Source: Hemicentrotus pulcherrimus (lineage: Eukaryota; Echinodermata; Echinoidea; Camarodonta; Strongylocentrotidae). From it: a stretch of DNA of 64,000 nt. How positions within the stretch are numbered: position 1 is the stretch's first letter; each line of letters begins with the position of its first letter. Below are positions 24,501 through 32,450 of this stretch, piece after piece. Location: assembly GCA_003118195.1 (NCBI GenBank), contig BEXV01000125.1, positions 218,467-282,466 on the forward strand. Direction: 5' to 3'. The notes beneath the pieces were generated by a model, which saw only the letters and a list, made by a program, of their open reading frames with translations, searched no databases and had not been told where the DNA came from. The position numbers were made by a program, and so were the translations under genes.

Positions 24501-26717
24501 ATGGATTTATGTTTTTTGATTCCGTAAACTCAATGGTTTGGTTAAATTTGTCAGTAACGCTTGCTGCGGCTATGTGAACGCAGTGTATATCATCTGGTCA
24601 ACATTATGCCAACTAGTGTTGACAGTTGGTATTCATCCTACCCTGGCATCACCTGACTAGATAAACAACGAAACTTCAAAGGAGTTGTTTTAAACTTTAT
24701 TCCTACTGATACCAGCCAAGAGTAGATCATTACCAAGCATTGACCATACACTTAGTCCCATCAACTGTATTTGATGGTGATGTTCAGTCGTACATTGGAG
24801 TAACAAAGTAATGGGCCTCCATATGACATGAGACAACATCTCACAATGACGTAAAGACGACGAGTGAAATGGTTGTTCAAGTTTTCTACCACACATTGAG
24901 AGGCCAGAGTAATCGTCTGAAAGGCTTCTCCTGCTGTTAGGGAGAATGTGAAATGCAAATACTCTGGACCATCATACGACTCCCACCTTCCTATGACTGA
25001 GGCGTGCGCGTGATGGCTGCATCGTCTGAAGGCACGGAATTGTTTCACTTAAAGATAAAGTTGATTTCTGGTCATGCTATTGCAGTGTGGAAAAGCCTGG
25101 AAGTAACCGGGAGAGGTTGGTATTGTGACACAACGACCTCACAGTATACACCCAATTTGGTGTATACTGTCACTGTGAGGTTTTGGTATTATCAAAATAA
25201 TGAGAAATCGACTTTGCTGACAGTCATTATGCGCTGTATACAGGAATGTGTATTATGATGGGGCTACACATACGTATGGCATGAACGTTGCGTCCAAACA
25301 TTTAAGCTATTTACCTTGTTGACAAAATATTTGATACTCCCCTATTGTCAAAGTGTTACTCCTATGAGGCTAAGTACCATCTTTTAATTGCCACTTTCTT
25401 CTTCTTTATGAAACGAATCGTTTATACTTATTTGATGAAGATTAAATGCGTGGTAGTTGATGAGAGCTATACCATGGGAAAAAAGGAACAGATCAATACT
25501 GGCAATACAGCAACTTCTCAGAATGTTGACTGTGCTAACATAGCATGGGAGCTGGTTTCATAGTTAACCAAAAATATCAAACGTTTCATCTTACATCAAA
25601 ATGAACATAATGGTTCTACGTTGTCATCACATGGTGAACAAAATCATTTCACTAAACAACAGCTGTACTGCCCCGGTTTGACAAAAGCACGTAAATGCCA
25701 TCTAAAACCTGTCCAAAGGTAATGTGAAAACACAGGAAAAAACGAGATTTTGTGGACAGCAGACGCCTTCACTAAATAGTTCATCTAATTCACTAAAATT
25801 ATTTGTTCAAGAATGTATTGTTGATATATGAAATGTGATTTTTGTTGTTGTTGTAATTTTGAAGTTGTTTCCTTCTATTAGAATAGAAAAGTAGGACAGA
25901 GTGAGGATTTTTTTTCGCGTAGGCGAGAGTGTAAATAATCCAGTAATGCAACTGGATATGACGGTTGACTCAGTTTCTAACTTGTTGACACATTGTTAGA
26001 CAACACATTATGGAGGCAAGACAGATAGCATAGCATATACAGAAATTTAATAATAATATAAAATAATGGAAGAGAAGAAAGAAAGATAAAAACAAGGTAG
26101 AAAGGAATTGATGAATTAGAGTTAAATGAATTCGGAAAGAGCAGATTTCCGTATTTAAACTGGCAAGGGTATAGTTGAGAATGCCATGACATGCAGGGAG
26201 TAAATAACTCGTTGAAGGAGATGGTAATACGCATGTCCATCATCCCTCATCCCCAAGAGTGAGATGCTATTGTCAGAAACAATATATAATCAATAATAGT
26301 TTCTTTTTTAAAGAATAATCTATGTATGCAATATAATATTTTGTGTTGTGATTTGAAACATATCTGAACTTGAACGTTTGTATGAGTGGCATCTCATAAT
26401 TCAAACAAACACTGTCTAGAAAAACTGGTATTCAAAGTTATGTAAAGCCTACTTAGAAATTAAACTTACCTATCAAAGACAACGGTAACATAGAAACCCA
26501 ACACGAAACTTATAGGGAACACTTTGGTGTAGTCGTAAGCGTAAATGGCCAGCTTCTCGAAGCCTACTTTGATATCCAACGATCCAACGAGCGCGAACCG
26601 GTAGATGAGGCTGACGACGGTGTAGAAGAGAATAAAGACAATCATCTCACGCCAGAGGAGTTTGTAGACACTGGCCCGCCATCTTAGAAGTAGGCCTGCA
26701 AGTCCACCGAGCTTTAT
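8725..26717 (-). CDS. BEST: Bestrophin-family anion channel gene, 5' partial, eight exons
   Basis: Joined exons (minus strand): 26717-26470, 24125-23920, 22189-22035, 14941-14864, 13518-13366, 12726-12646, 10256-10105, 9571-8725. Every junction uses GT/AG and the phases agree, giving 1920 nt (639 residues plus stop). Residues 1-350 align without gaps to vertebrate BEST1 at an offset of +9 after one two-residue insertion. Visible hallmarks are FDRWW (81-85), SFVLGFYV (70-77), KRFP (148-145 region of exon 3), PLVYTQVVT (224-232) and [10 protein letters not shown] (287-296). Bestrophins form pentameric calcium-activated chloride channels in plasma or intracellular membranes, with four membrane helices per subunit. 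About 11 N-terminal residues are missing. Residues 358-639 are a low-complexity tail much longer than needed for channel function. The paralogue number cannot be assigned from sequence alone. Confidence 0.95.
9572..10104 (-). other. Bestrophin last intron (533 bp)
   Basis: Flanked by donor GTGAGT and acceptor CATAG. A 136-bp MITE sits at its 5' end. The rest is AT-rich without features. Confidence 0.85.
9949..10084. mobile_element. Small MITE with about 33-bp terminal inverted repeats
   Basis: The left end CTGGGCCCCGTCTTACAAAG and the inverted right end (CCAGGACCCTGTATTACAAA) both continue as GAGTTGATAT. The element is nonautonomous with no coding capacity. It is related to the sequence at 47163-47273, which shares the AAAGAGTT(A/G)...GATCCGAATCAAT core. 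No clear target-site duplication was resolved. Confidence 0.8.
10105..10256 (-). CDS. BEST: Bestrophin exon: post-clasp segment, residues 308-358
   Basis: The acceptor TTTTTAG precedes ACAAGC; the donor is the consensus GTGAGT after GTCAA, leaving two bases of Lys358. It encodes [20 protein letters not shown], then [12 protein letters not shown] and [12 protein letters not shown]. This matches the VDEMHxDxP...D-x-Y-W...PYTAA region that wraps around neighbouring subunits in vertebrate channels. An in-frame stop follows just after the donor, so splicing there is required. A MITE lies about 20 bp downstream in the transcript direction. Confidence 0.93.
11290..11460. other. GC-rich island inside an intron
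   Basis: A stretch of about 170 bp is far richer in G+C than the surroundings, including GTGACCCCGGGCCCGGACCA. It is open on the minus strand for about 79 codons with no recognised motif. It looks inserted, perhaps a fragment of an unidentified repeat. Confidence 0.4.
11585..11710. repeat. (ATT)n-rich trinucleotide repeat region
   Basis: Imperfect ATT/GTT/AGT trinucleotides run through this stretch, ending in ATC ATC ATC ACC units. It explains the hydrophobic Ile-rich open frame on the minus strand. Confidence 0.85.
12646..12726 (-). CDS. BEST: Bestrophin exon: calcium clasp, residues 281-307
   Basis: An 81-nt phase-0 exon with acceptor AATGCAG and donor GAG|GTAATC. It encodes [18 protein letters not shown] followed by NWIVDRNIE. 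In known structures the acidic cluster forms the Ca2+ clasp. Asn287, Asp292 and Asp295 match BEST1 Asn296, Asp301 and Asp304. The position of Gln293 is Asn284 here, a mild change because that contact is made by the main-chain carbonyl. The clasp therefore looks intact and calcium gating is expected. Confidence 0.97.
12727..13365 (-). other. Bestrophin intron (639 bp)
   Basis: No repeats or other features seen. Confidence 0.85.
13366..13518 (-). CDS. BEST: Bestrophin exon: residues 230-280, helices 3-4
   Basis: The acceptor CTCTACAG precedes GTTGTTACA; the donor is AAG|GTTAGG. The exon is phase 0 at both ends. It encodes [20 protein letters not shown], the extracellular loop [16 protein letters not shown] and [15 protein letters not shown]. 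These correspond to membrane helix 3, the loop and helix 4. Human BEST1 has the same order, with VGWLKVAE continuing into the next exon. Confidence 0.96.
13519..14863 (-). other. Bestrophin intron (1345 bp)
   Basis: Only an 11-base G run at 14096-14106 stands out. The rest is AT-rich noncoding sequence. Confidence 0.85.
14864..14941 (-). CDS. BEST: Bestrophin exon: residues 204-229
   Basis: A 78-nt phase-0 exon between acceptor TTTTTGCAG and donor CAG|GTAAAA. It encodes [17 protein letters not shown] followed by IVVPLVYTQ. The D-W-I-x-x-P-L-V-Y-T-Q block is one of the most conserved stretches of the family and leads into helix 3. It is too short to appear as an open reading frame and was recognised from the translated motif and the splice sites. 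Confidence 0.95.
15601..15720. repeat. (CT)12 microsatellite and CT-rich tract
   Basis: Twelve perfect CT units (15601-15624) are followed by about 95 bp of pyrimidine-rich sequence. Confidence 0.9.
17968..18009. repeat. GAAT/CAAT/AATA tetranucleotide repeat
   Basis: Successive GAAT, CAAT and AATA units form a short compound microsatellite. Confidence 0.85.
20871..20960. repeat. (AG)n compound microsatellite
   Basis: Several AG runs are interrupted by GGAAG and a G run. The strand bias of this purine tract explains the Leu/Ser-rich minus-strand frame across it. Confidence 0.9.
21545..22010. repeat. Long (CAY)n trinucleotide array beside a splice donor
   Basis: About 465 bp of imperfect CAT/CAC/CAA units ends with CACCACCACCACCACCACCT at 21991-22010. 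In the transcript sense it is a GGU/GAU-rich array beginning about 25 nt after the 5' splice site of the exon ending at 22035. Confidence 0.9.
22035..22189 (-). CDS. BEST: Bestrophin exon: residues 152-203, cytosolic aperture region
   Basis: The acceptor CCTTTAG precedes GTTTAATG; two bases complete Gly152. The donor is GAC|GTAAGT and the exon ends in phase 0. The exon encodes [14 protein letters not shown], then [11 protein letters not shown] (a conserved W-V-P-x-x-W-F segment) and [14 protein letters not shown]. Ungapped alignment places Pro196 at the position of BEST1 residue 205, the cytosolic aperture (Ile in human, Val in chicken). A long (CAY)n array begins about 25 bp downstream of the donor. 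Confidence 0.96.
22190..23919 (-). other. Bestrophin intron (1730 bp)
   Basis: AT-rich; no repeat or other feature recognised. Confidence 0.85.
23920..24125 (-). CDS. BEST: Bestrophin exon: residues 83-152
   Basis: The acceptor AACCCAG precedes ATGG. The first base completes Arg83, giving the R-W-W motif. The donor is GCAG|GTATG and leaves one base of Gly152. Encoded landmarks are [12 protein letters not shown], a cytosolic segment with [19 protein letters not shown], and [15 protein letters not shown], all closely matching the BEST1/BEST2 core. This is the first cytosolic helical bundle after helix 2. Length and spacing equal those of the vertebrate protein with no gaps. Confidence 0.96.
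24126..26469 (-). other. Bestrophin intron (2344 bp)
   Basis: Contains an imperfect inverted repeat at 25136-25182 and moderately GC-rich sequence at 24700-25100 with a 95-codon minus-strand frame that has no recognised motif. Confidence 0.85.
25136..25182. repeat. Short inverted repeat with a 6-bp asymmetry
   Basis: The left arm ACCTCACAGTATACACC is mirrored by GGTGTATACTG...CTGTGAGGT. The right arm carries about six extra bases between its two blocks. It could be a small foldback or the core of a decayed MITE. Confidence 0.7.
26470..26717 (-). CDS. BEST: Bestrophin exon: N-terminal helix 1 and pore neck (residues 1-82)
   Basis: The acceptor is TTTGCAG before ATA (26717) and the donor is G|GTAAG after 26470. 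The exon starts in phase 0 and leaves two bases (AG) of Arg83. It contains the family signature [16 protein letters not shown] (10-24 region), a first hydrophobic helix (about 25-44) and the start of helix 2 with [15 protein letters not shown]. By alignment the three neck residues of BEST1 (76, 80, 84) fall on Phe67, Phe71 and Phe75. The first is Ile in the vertebrate and fly proteins, so Phe is unusual. A two-residue insertion lies in the loop after YRFAL. The Met sometimes drawn upstream of Ile1 is only a TTG in the intron. Confidence 0.96.
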
Positions 26718-26964
26718 CTGCAAATAGAGTAGGATAGTAGCGTCACCAATAAAGCAAGTTTAAGCACCAATAAGAGTAATGCTTAGAATAACATTAATGT
26801 TAAGGTGAGGAACAAAAAGATGTGGATGTTTTTAGCCAGGGGCTTATCTAGCATGGGATGAAGACAGTGAACCCCTTCCATGTTCATTGGCTCTACTACT
26901 GTCACTACGTATGACCGTCCAGAAACATCACCCACACTGTATCAATTATTGTGGACAACGTTCC

Positions 26965-27195
26965 TGCTAGTATTGGTGGTGGTGGTGATAGTATTGTTCT
27001 GACTGCGCTGTTGATGATGATGTTGTTGGTAGCATTGTGGTGGGAATGATGATTGTGGTCATTATTGCACTTGTGTGCTAGGGATGCTGCTGCATGTCAC
27101 TGGGGAGCATGTTAACGGTTCTGGGGTTGAGGATGATGATGGAGATACTAGTACTGGTGCTGGTACTGGTGCAGGTCCTGGTGCTGTATACATCT
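26965..27195. repeat. Degenerate TGG/TGA/TGC trinucleotide-rich stretch
   Basis: Interspersed TGG, TGA, TGC and TGT triplets, for example GGTGCTGGTACTGGTGCAGG, form a compound low-complexity region. Confidence 0.7.
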
Positions 27196-27955
27196 ACTGA
27201 TGATGCTGTTTGGCGTTTGCGGCCGTTTAAGAGATAGTAATCTTGCTGCTGCTACTGGTATGCTGGTTACTTCAAATTTCTGATCTCGGTGATATTGAAT
27301 GATCTCGATTACGTGCGGGTAATAGAAACATGGTTATTAGGCGTGCTTTGGATCTTTAATGAAGTCAATTTCCACCTATTTCGATCATTAACGTGCATTT
27401 TGGCACTCCAACTCGTTTTAACAACGATCCCTGAAATGAATAACTTGATAATTACTAAAATTAATCTATAAATATCTATTTTCCTCATTAAGTTTATAAG
27501 TACTTAAGCGCACAGTCTTATCACATAAAATCTACCAACAATATCCACTGGACATGCTCTTATATCCATGACAAGCTACATAGCAATATATATTGTTTAC
27601 CTAGCTGATCCATACATCAAGATGGCATGAGAGATAGCGGAGTTTGTTTTACTATCACGACTAGAGAGTAATAGAGAACCCTGTATATTGCTCAGGAAAC
27701 GACATTACACAATGACGTCATGGTAAGGAAGACTATGAAAGCTATATTTCACCCTCAATCCAACTGCGACACCCTTACAAGGAAACCCCCTAAGGCGAGA
27801 AACTGTAAGCAGTCGAAAACTAGTGCATCGGACTGACGAGGGTAACACAAATTTGTCGGTGTTCGTTCATTAAACATGATACCTATTCATGTTATAATAA
27901 CGCGTGGGTTGATCCATGTTATAATAATAGACAGAAACGTCAGAAATAAACTTAC

Positions 27956-27971
27956 ATACTTGAGTGATGAC
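27956..27971 (-). CDS. BEST: Candidate 16-nt bestrophin microexon
   Basis: Read on the minus strand, a short segment is flanked by an acceptor (TTCAG) and a consensus donor (GTAAGT). It would encode one leading base plus five codons (S-S-L-K-Y) and end in phase 0, exactly as exon 26717-26470 requires. Vertebrate bestrophins have 11 residues before the position where that exon starts. An upstream exon giving M-T-x-T-Y plus two bases of a Thr codon, followed by this microexon, would fill those 11 exactly, and its Ser falls on Ser7 of human BEST1. No matching initiator exon was found in the window. Splice motifs this short also occur by chance, so this is a hypothesis only. Confidence 0.3.
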
Positions 27972-28570
27972 CTGAATTTTAGAAGATAACAAAATATTAT
28001 AACATTCCATTGTGGGCGTTTTTCAAATGAAACTTGCAGTGTGAAACAGTGTGACCATACATATTTTCAAATGTTACCTATATGTTTTTTTTAAATTTTT
28101 ATATACATGCAGAACTGAGAATGATCATCAGAGTATGATGTATTAAATGGATATACTATATTCTTTCTGCTTTAGAGGAAGAAAGAGGTACCCCGATCAG
28201 ACCTCCTCTGTTAAGAAAACAAAACCTTTACGATAGTACATCGTAAAGATTTGTTAGAAACTTCTGTAATGCAGTGTAATACTGGGTTGATTTTTCATAT
28301 TTCTTCTAGTTTTAAAGCTTTTGATTATTATCAGAGATACAGTATACTTGCATATTAGTTCATTTCTAGCAATGACTCCAAATGTAGTCTTGCAAATTTC
28401 TATATGACCTGAAAATGTATTATTACTCATCGATATGACATGCTTTTTCCGTCTAATCCATTCTCTTTTTTAAAACCTCTATTCGGCTCTCTTTCCCCTT
28501 CTCTCACTCTAAGCCTCTCCTCACATATATCTCTAGTTTTTTTTTTCTCTCCCTCTCACTCCTATATTTT

Positions 28571-28610
28571 CAACATTTTCCAACATTTTCCAACATTTTC
28601 CAACATTTTC
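28571..28610. repeat. Four perfect copies of a 10-bp unit
   Basis: CAACATTTTC is repeated four times without change inside a pyrimidine-rich stretch. Confidence 0.95.
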
Positions 28611-29939
28611 CCTCTGCCTTTTCAAATATTTCCCCAGAATTCAGTGAACACCATTTTTACTATCATTTATTCACCAAAAGAAATACGAGTTAAGAATGGA
28701 ATTTAATGAGTGGCCTGAGTTGACCTGGAGGGTGTGTGATTATTCTTTTTTGTTTGTTTAGCTGGCTAGGGTGGGAGTTGCTGTCAACCCTAAATGTATC
28801 CTGCAAATAACCCAAATTATATTTCGTATTATACATAAGCTACGATATTGCGGAAAATGCAAAGGCTAAAAACGTCATTGGAATTAAGAAGATGATTTCG
28901 TTCTGAAAAATTCAGATTGCTCTGAGGCAATCGCTGCAGTCAATACATATTTATAACTAATTATTTTATCTGTAGAGGCGCCAGACTTGGCATTATTCCA
29001 TGCTGACTAACTGATCGCCTCAAAGGGCACAACTTTTCCTTCCTCACTGGGATTTTTTTTTTTTTTTTAGGAGTAAAGAGTTACATTTATGTTATGAGAG
29101 ACTTTGCAACATTCTGTCTTTTGCAAAATGAGATCATGTTAATGTCATCATCACGTGGTTTAGAAATCATTGTTCGCCCTTGGATGTCGACGACTATGGA
29201 TGTGATGTCATGAAGCTGGAAGGAAGAGTGTTCTTGGAATCTGTCGAGAGCCTGGAATAATTGGATCTGATAACTGCACCTTGACGTGCTCTCATATTAT
29301 AACACCAGGCCACCTCCCAGTGGGGTTGGAAGATGTTCGACTTTCAAGGTGCCAGATATACAGCGGGCAGACAGACACGATGATCGAGATGAGGAGATGT
29401 ATTTTGCACATGGCCTACAGTGATATAATGTTTTTGCCGTTATTAGACGAACCCAATGATTAACGAAAAAAAGATAGGGATACGCCCTAGGGTGACCCTG
29501 AGGCCACTGCAGATCTTCTGCGGCCGCCGCAAGTATCTCTCGATTTCGGGGGTATACGGCCACCGTATCCTAGCCGTAGAGCAAATGTGGCCTAGGCATA
29601 AACGAAGCTACCAAGTAGTTACATGATTGTCCTGTCACAATGACTTCGTGCAACTCTGATGGATTTTCCTTTACAAGAATCCTTGAATTATTTCTAAAAA
29701 CGCGTGCAAATCCTATATCAGATTTGGAGATTTAAGAAGAAATATAGACAGTAACAGAAAGGTTTAGAAAATGTAAGAGAAATTGAGAAACTCATTGTTA
29801 TTTAGGGTACGCGTATGCGTGTTCACTCCCTTTGAAAGCAACCCCTATCTCCGTCGTGTATAAGTCAATAAGGGACAGACTTTGTACCCCTTTACCGGAG
29901 ATTTGGGGAACACGAATGCGGTCCCTCCGACTGCGGAGT

Positions 29940-29968
29940 GGGTGGGGCGGAGTGGGTGGGGGGGGGGG
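29940..29968 (+). other. Potential G-quadruplex tract
   Basis: Four G runs (29940-42, 29944-47, 29954-56, 29958-68) are separated by loops of 1, 6 and 1 bases, meeting the usual quadruplex pattern on the plus strand. Confidence 0.6.
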
Positions 29969-30816
29969 CAATCTTCCTGTGCCCCCCGTAACATCAGCCT
30001 ATGATCCAAAGAAAAACAAGGAATTAATTATATAACATAAAACCAATCACGATTATGATTTTTTTTAGATCAAGAAAAGGAAAAGTAATAACGTAGCTAC
30101 CGCACCTCTTAAGTTTCCACAGTCACCTAAAAATATACTCCTTCGCGGATGAAAGACATACATAGTACATAATCTTGATGCACATTATGTCGAACATTCA
30201 TGAACTAAAAGTACACTGTGATCATGTTTAGCAGCAGGTCAGCGCACTTTGTGAAATTATTTGAGTGTGGTTTGTGCATCAGTGATAAATGACATCGTTG
30301 TCCTACTTCTTGCAAGTGTTCACATACCATCGGTGTATCTTAATATACCAAGCTCCAATCACAGATGCGCTCCTTAATTCACTTACATAGAGGGTACGAT
30401 GCTAAAATAAACAACGATCCCATGTTTACAGTATTTAATGATGCAGAGGCCGGTAACCATTTTTGATAATAGGGTACGCAATTACAATATCTATTCGTCA
30501 AAAATAAAGTCCTATCAGAAGCTACTATATAAATGCTAATTATATTGAAAACAAGCAAATTCACCGTTGTCGAGTTTATAATTTTCATTTTTGTATAGCT
30601 GTTTAATAGTTAAAAGAGAAAAGTTACAAATTTAATACTGTCCGCTATTTTTACATAGATTCATTATTTCATTCTCCCTGAAACATATTCATGCCTCCTG
30701 AAGCATCAGGAAGCAAAGCCCCGAACTAATATTGCGCTCTTGTCACTGTCTCGAACCATAAAAGAGGACTTTCCTTGGAAATGTATCGAAGCCACAGTGA
30801 ACATTATCACAGTTTC

Positions 30817-30852
30817 CTCTCTCTCTCTCTCCCTCTCTCTCTCTCTCTCTCC
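30817..30852. repeat. (CT)n microsatellite
   Basis: Nearly perfect CT dinucleotides with one CCC interruption. Confidence 0.9.
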
Positions 30853-31917
30853 TGCAACTTGAGTCCGTGGACCTTCCTGTGGGAAAACCTAATAATGTTC
30901 CGTGAATAGCACATTGTATTCTCAGCGTAGATTGAATGTAGCTCAAACTGGTTTCGGGTTCATCGAATAATATAAGCGGTAACATAAATTTTACGTGACA
31001 TAGTGTCAGCCAGTTTAATGAAATAGCTAGACCTTCAACAACTGACTGAACATTTACAAATAACAAACGGAATTAAAGTGAACATACATAATGCCAAAGT
31101 AATTTATAAATTAAACCCCTAAGCTGTATAGGTAAAGGAAAAACGAATTTCTCCAAAGAAAGCAATACGCCAAAACAAATGTCTCTAACATTATTTATAG
31201 GAATTGAGAGTGGGGCTAGGGGCGTGTTTGTGACATTAAGACTAAACTTTGCATATCCCTGATAGCTCATAGAATATTGGTTCTTTTGATTCTAGGAGTG
31301 CTTCATCAAGATAGGCTTTAACCCATGGACCTGATGAAATAGAAGTCCCTTGACTCTCAATTTATCCGCTTTATCAACCCAGCCTTGCAAATGCCTGATG
31401 CTGATGCCATCTCACCCATACTTTACACTGTCGATAAAACGGTCCATCCCCGAACAAAATAGAAAGTAGCACTGGTATAATGCAGAAGATACAACCCACA
31501 CCAAGGAAAATAACAACAAAATGGGAACCCAAATACCGTTCAGGGATGAACACATTACCCCCTCAGCCGTAAATTCATTTCCCTGCAGGACCTGTGCATT
31601 ATCTTGAGGCTATAGATGCCTCACTAAAGCCTTCTTTTATGAGAGCTGTCCTCGGCTGGCGTAACATTCATTAGCATGAAATGCCATTCCCGCCAAATAT
31701 GTGAGATAGGCCTATGTTTATCGTCTGCTCGTATCAATAGACAAACCAGGTTCAAGAGCAATGACATGTATGATAAAGGTCAGGAATAGGAGCTCATGGA
31801 AGAGAGAACGAGAGGTAAAGATAGAAATAGAGGATGGAGTGAATGTAGAGTATGGACAAATAGAAAAGAGGGGGATAGAGAAAGAGAAGGGGAGAGAAAT
31901 ATAGAGGCAAAGTGACA

Positions 31918-31962
31918 AGGAGAGAGGGAGAGAGAAAGAGAAAGAGAGAGAGAGAGAAAGAG
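31918..31962. repeat. (AG)n microsatellite in a purine-rich tract
   Basis: AG units with GGG and AAA interruptions inside a purine-rich tract from about 31790 to 31980. Confidence 0.9.
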
Positions 31963-32109
31963 CTAAAAGAGGAAGAAGAGATGGCAATAGATGGCATGCA
32001 TTTTTAGAAAAAATGCAAATAACGTGGCTTACATAATATTGTAGCTGTTTATAGCGGCATAAAATTAATAGGACGCATATTGCGAACAATCTAAGCACTC
32101 TCTTTCACA

Positions 32110-32450
32110 CCGGATCTGCGTAGAGTTGCGTGATGTTGCGTACCGAGTATGCTTGAGTGAGGCTGCGTATTTATGGAAAAAATGATGCTTCGGCTTAGTC
32201 CATGCGAAGGTTATGCGTAGGCTGGCGTACGATGGCGTACCTACGGCGTATGCAATAATTGACGTACCTACGCAAACGATTGCGTACGTTTACGTCAGAC
32301 TGGCGTAGGGTAGGGTACTATTGCGCAGGCATGGCGTATAGTAGCGTAGTGTTGCGTAGACTTGCGTAAGGCCAGTGTAGTGCAGCGTACGCTCGGAGTA
32401 GTCGGTAAGCAACACTACGCAGCTCTGCGTATGGCCAGGCGTGTACGGGG
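32110..32450. repeat. CpG-rich array of GCGTA motifs phased at about 10.3 bp
   Basis: GCGTA or close variants begin at 32118, 32128, 32138, then 32215, 32225, 32235, 32246, then 32282, 32292, 32303, 32313, 32323, 32334, 32344, 32354, 32364, 32375, 32385, 32395. The mean step in the last block is 10.27 bp. Inverted TACGC copies occur at 32268 and 32416. The sequence between motifs varies, so this is not an ordinary perfect minisatellite. The ends share an imperfect inverted similarity (CTGCGTAG...TTGC), which hints at a foldback element with internal subrepeats. Confidence 0.75.

Larger units (their letters stand above)
26718..32109. other. Upstream or first-intron sequence, no gene recognised
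   Basis: Apart from the candidate microexon there is a TGG/TGA/TGC-rich stretch at 26965-27195, a 10-bp tandem repeat at 28571-28610, a T run near 29051, a G-quadruplex-type tract at 29940-29968 and (CT)n/(AG)n tracts. Open frames are short and featureless. Confidence 0.55.

Noticed and set aside
25204..25236. Minus-strand ATG followed by T-V-S, resembling a bestrophin start
   Set aside because: It lies downstream of the exon encoding helix 1 in the transcript direction, so it cannot supply the N-terminus.
28223..28250. Short inverted repeat around TTTACGAT...ATCGTAAA
   Set aside because: Only about 9 bp per arm; such hairpins are common by chance and there is no other context.
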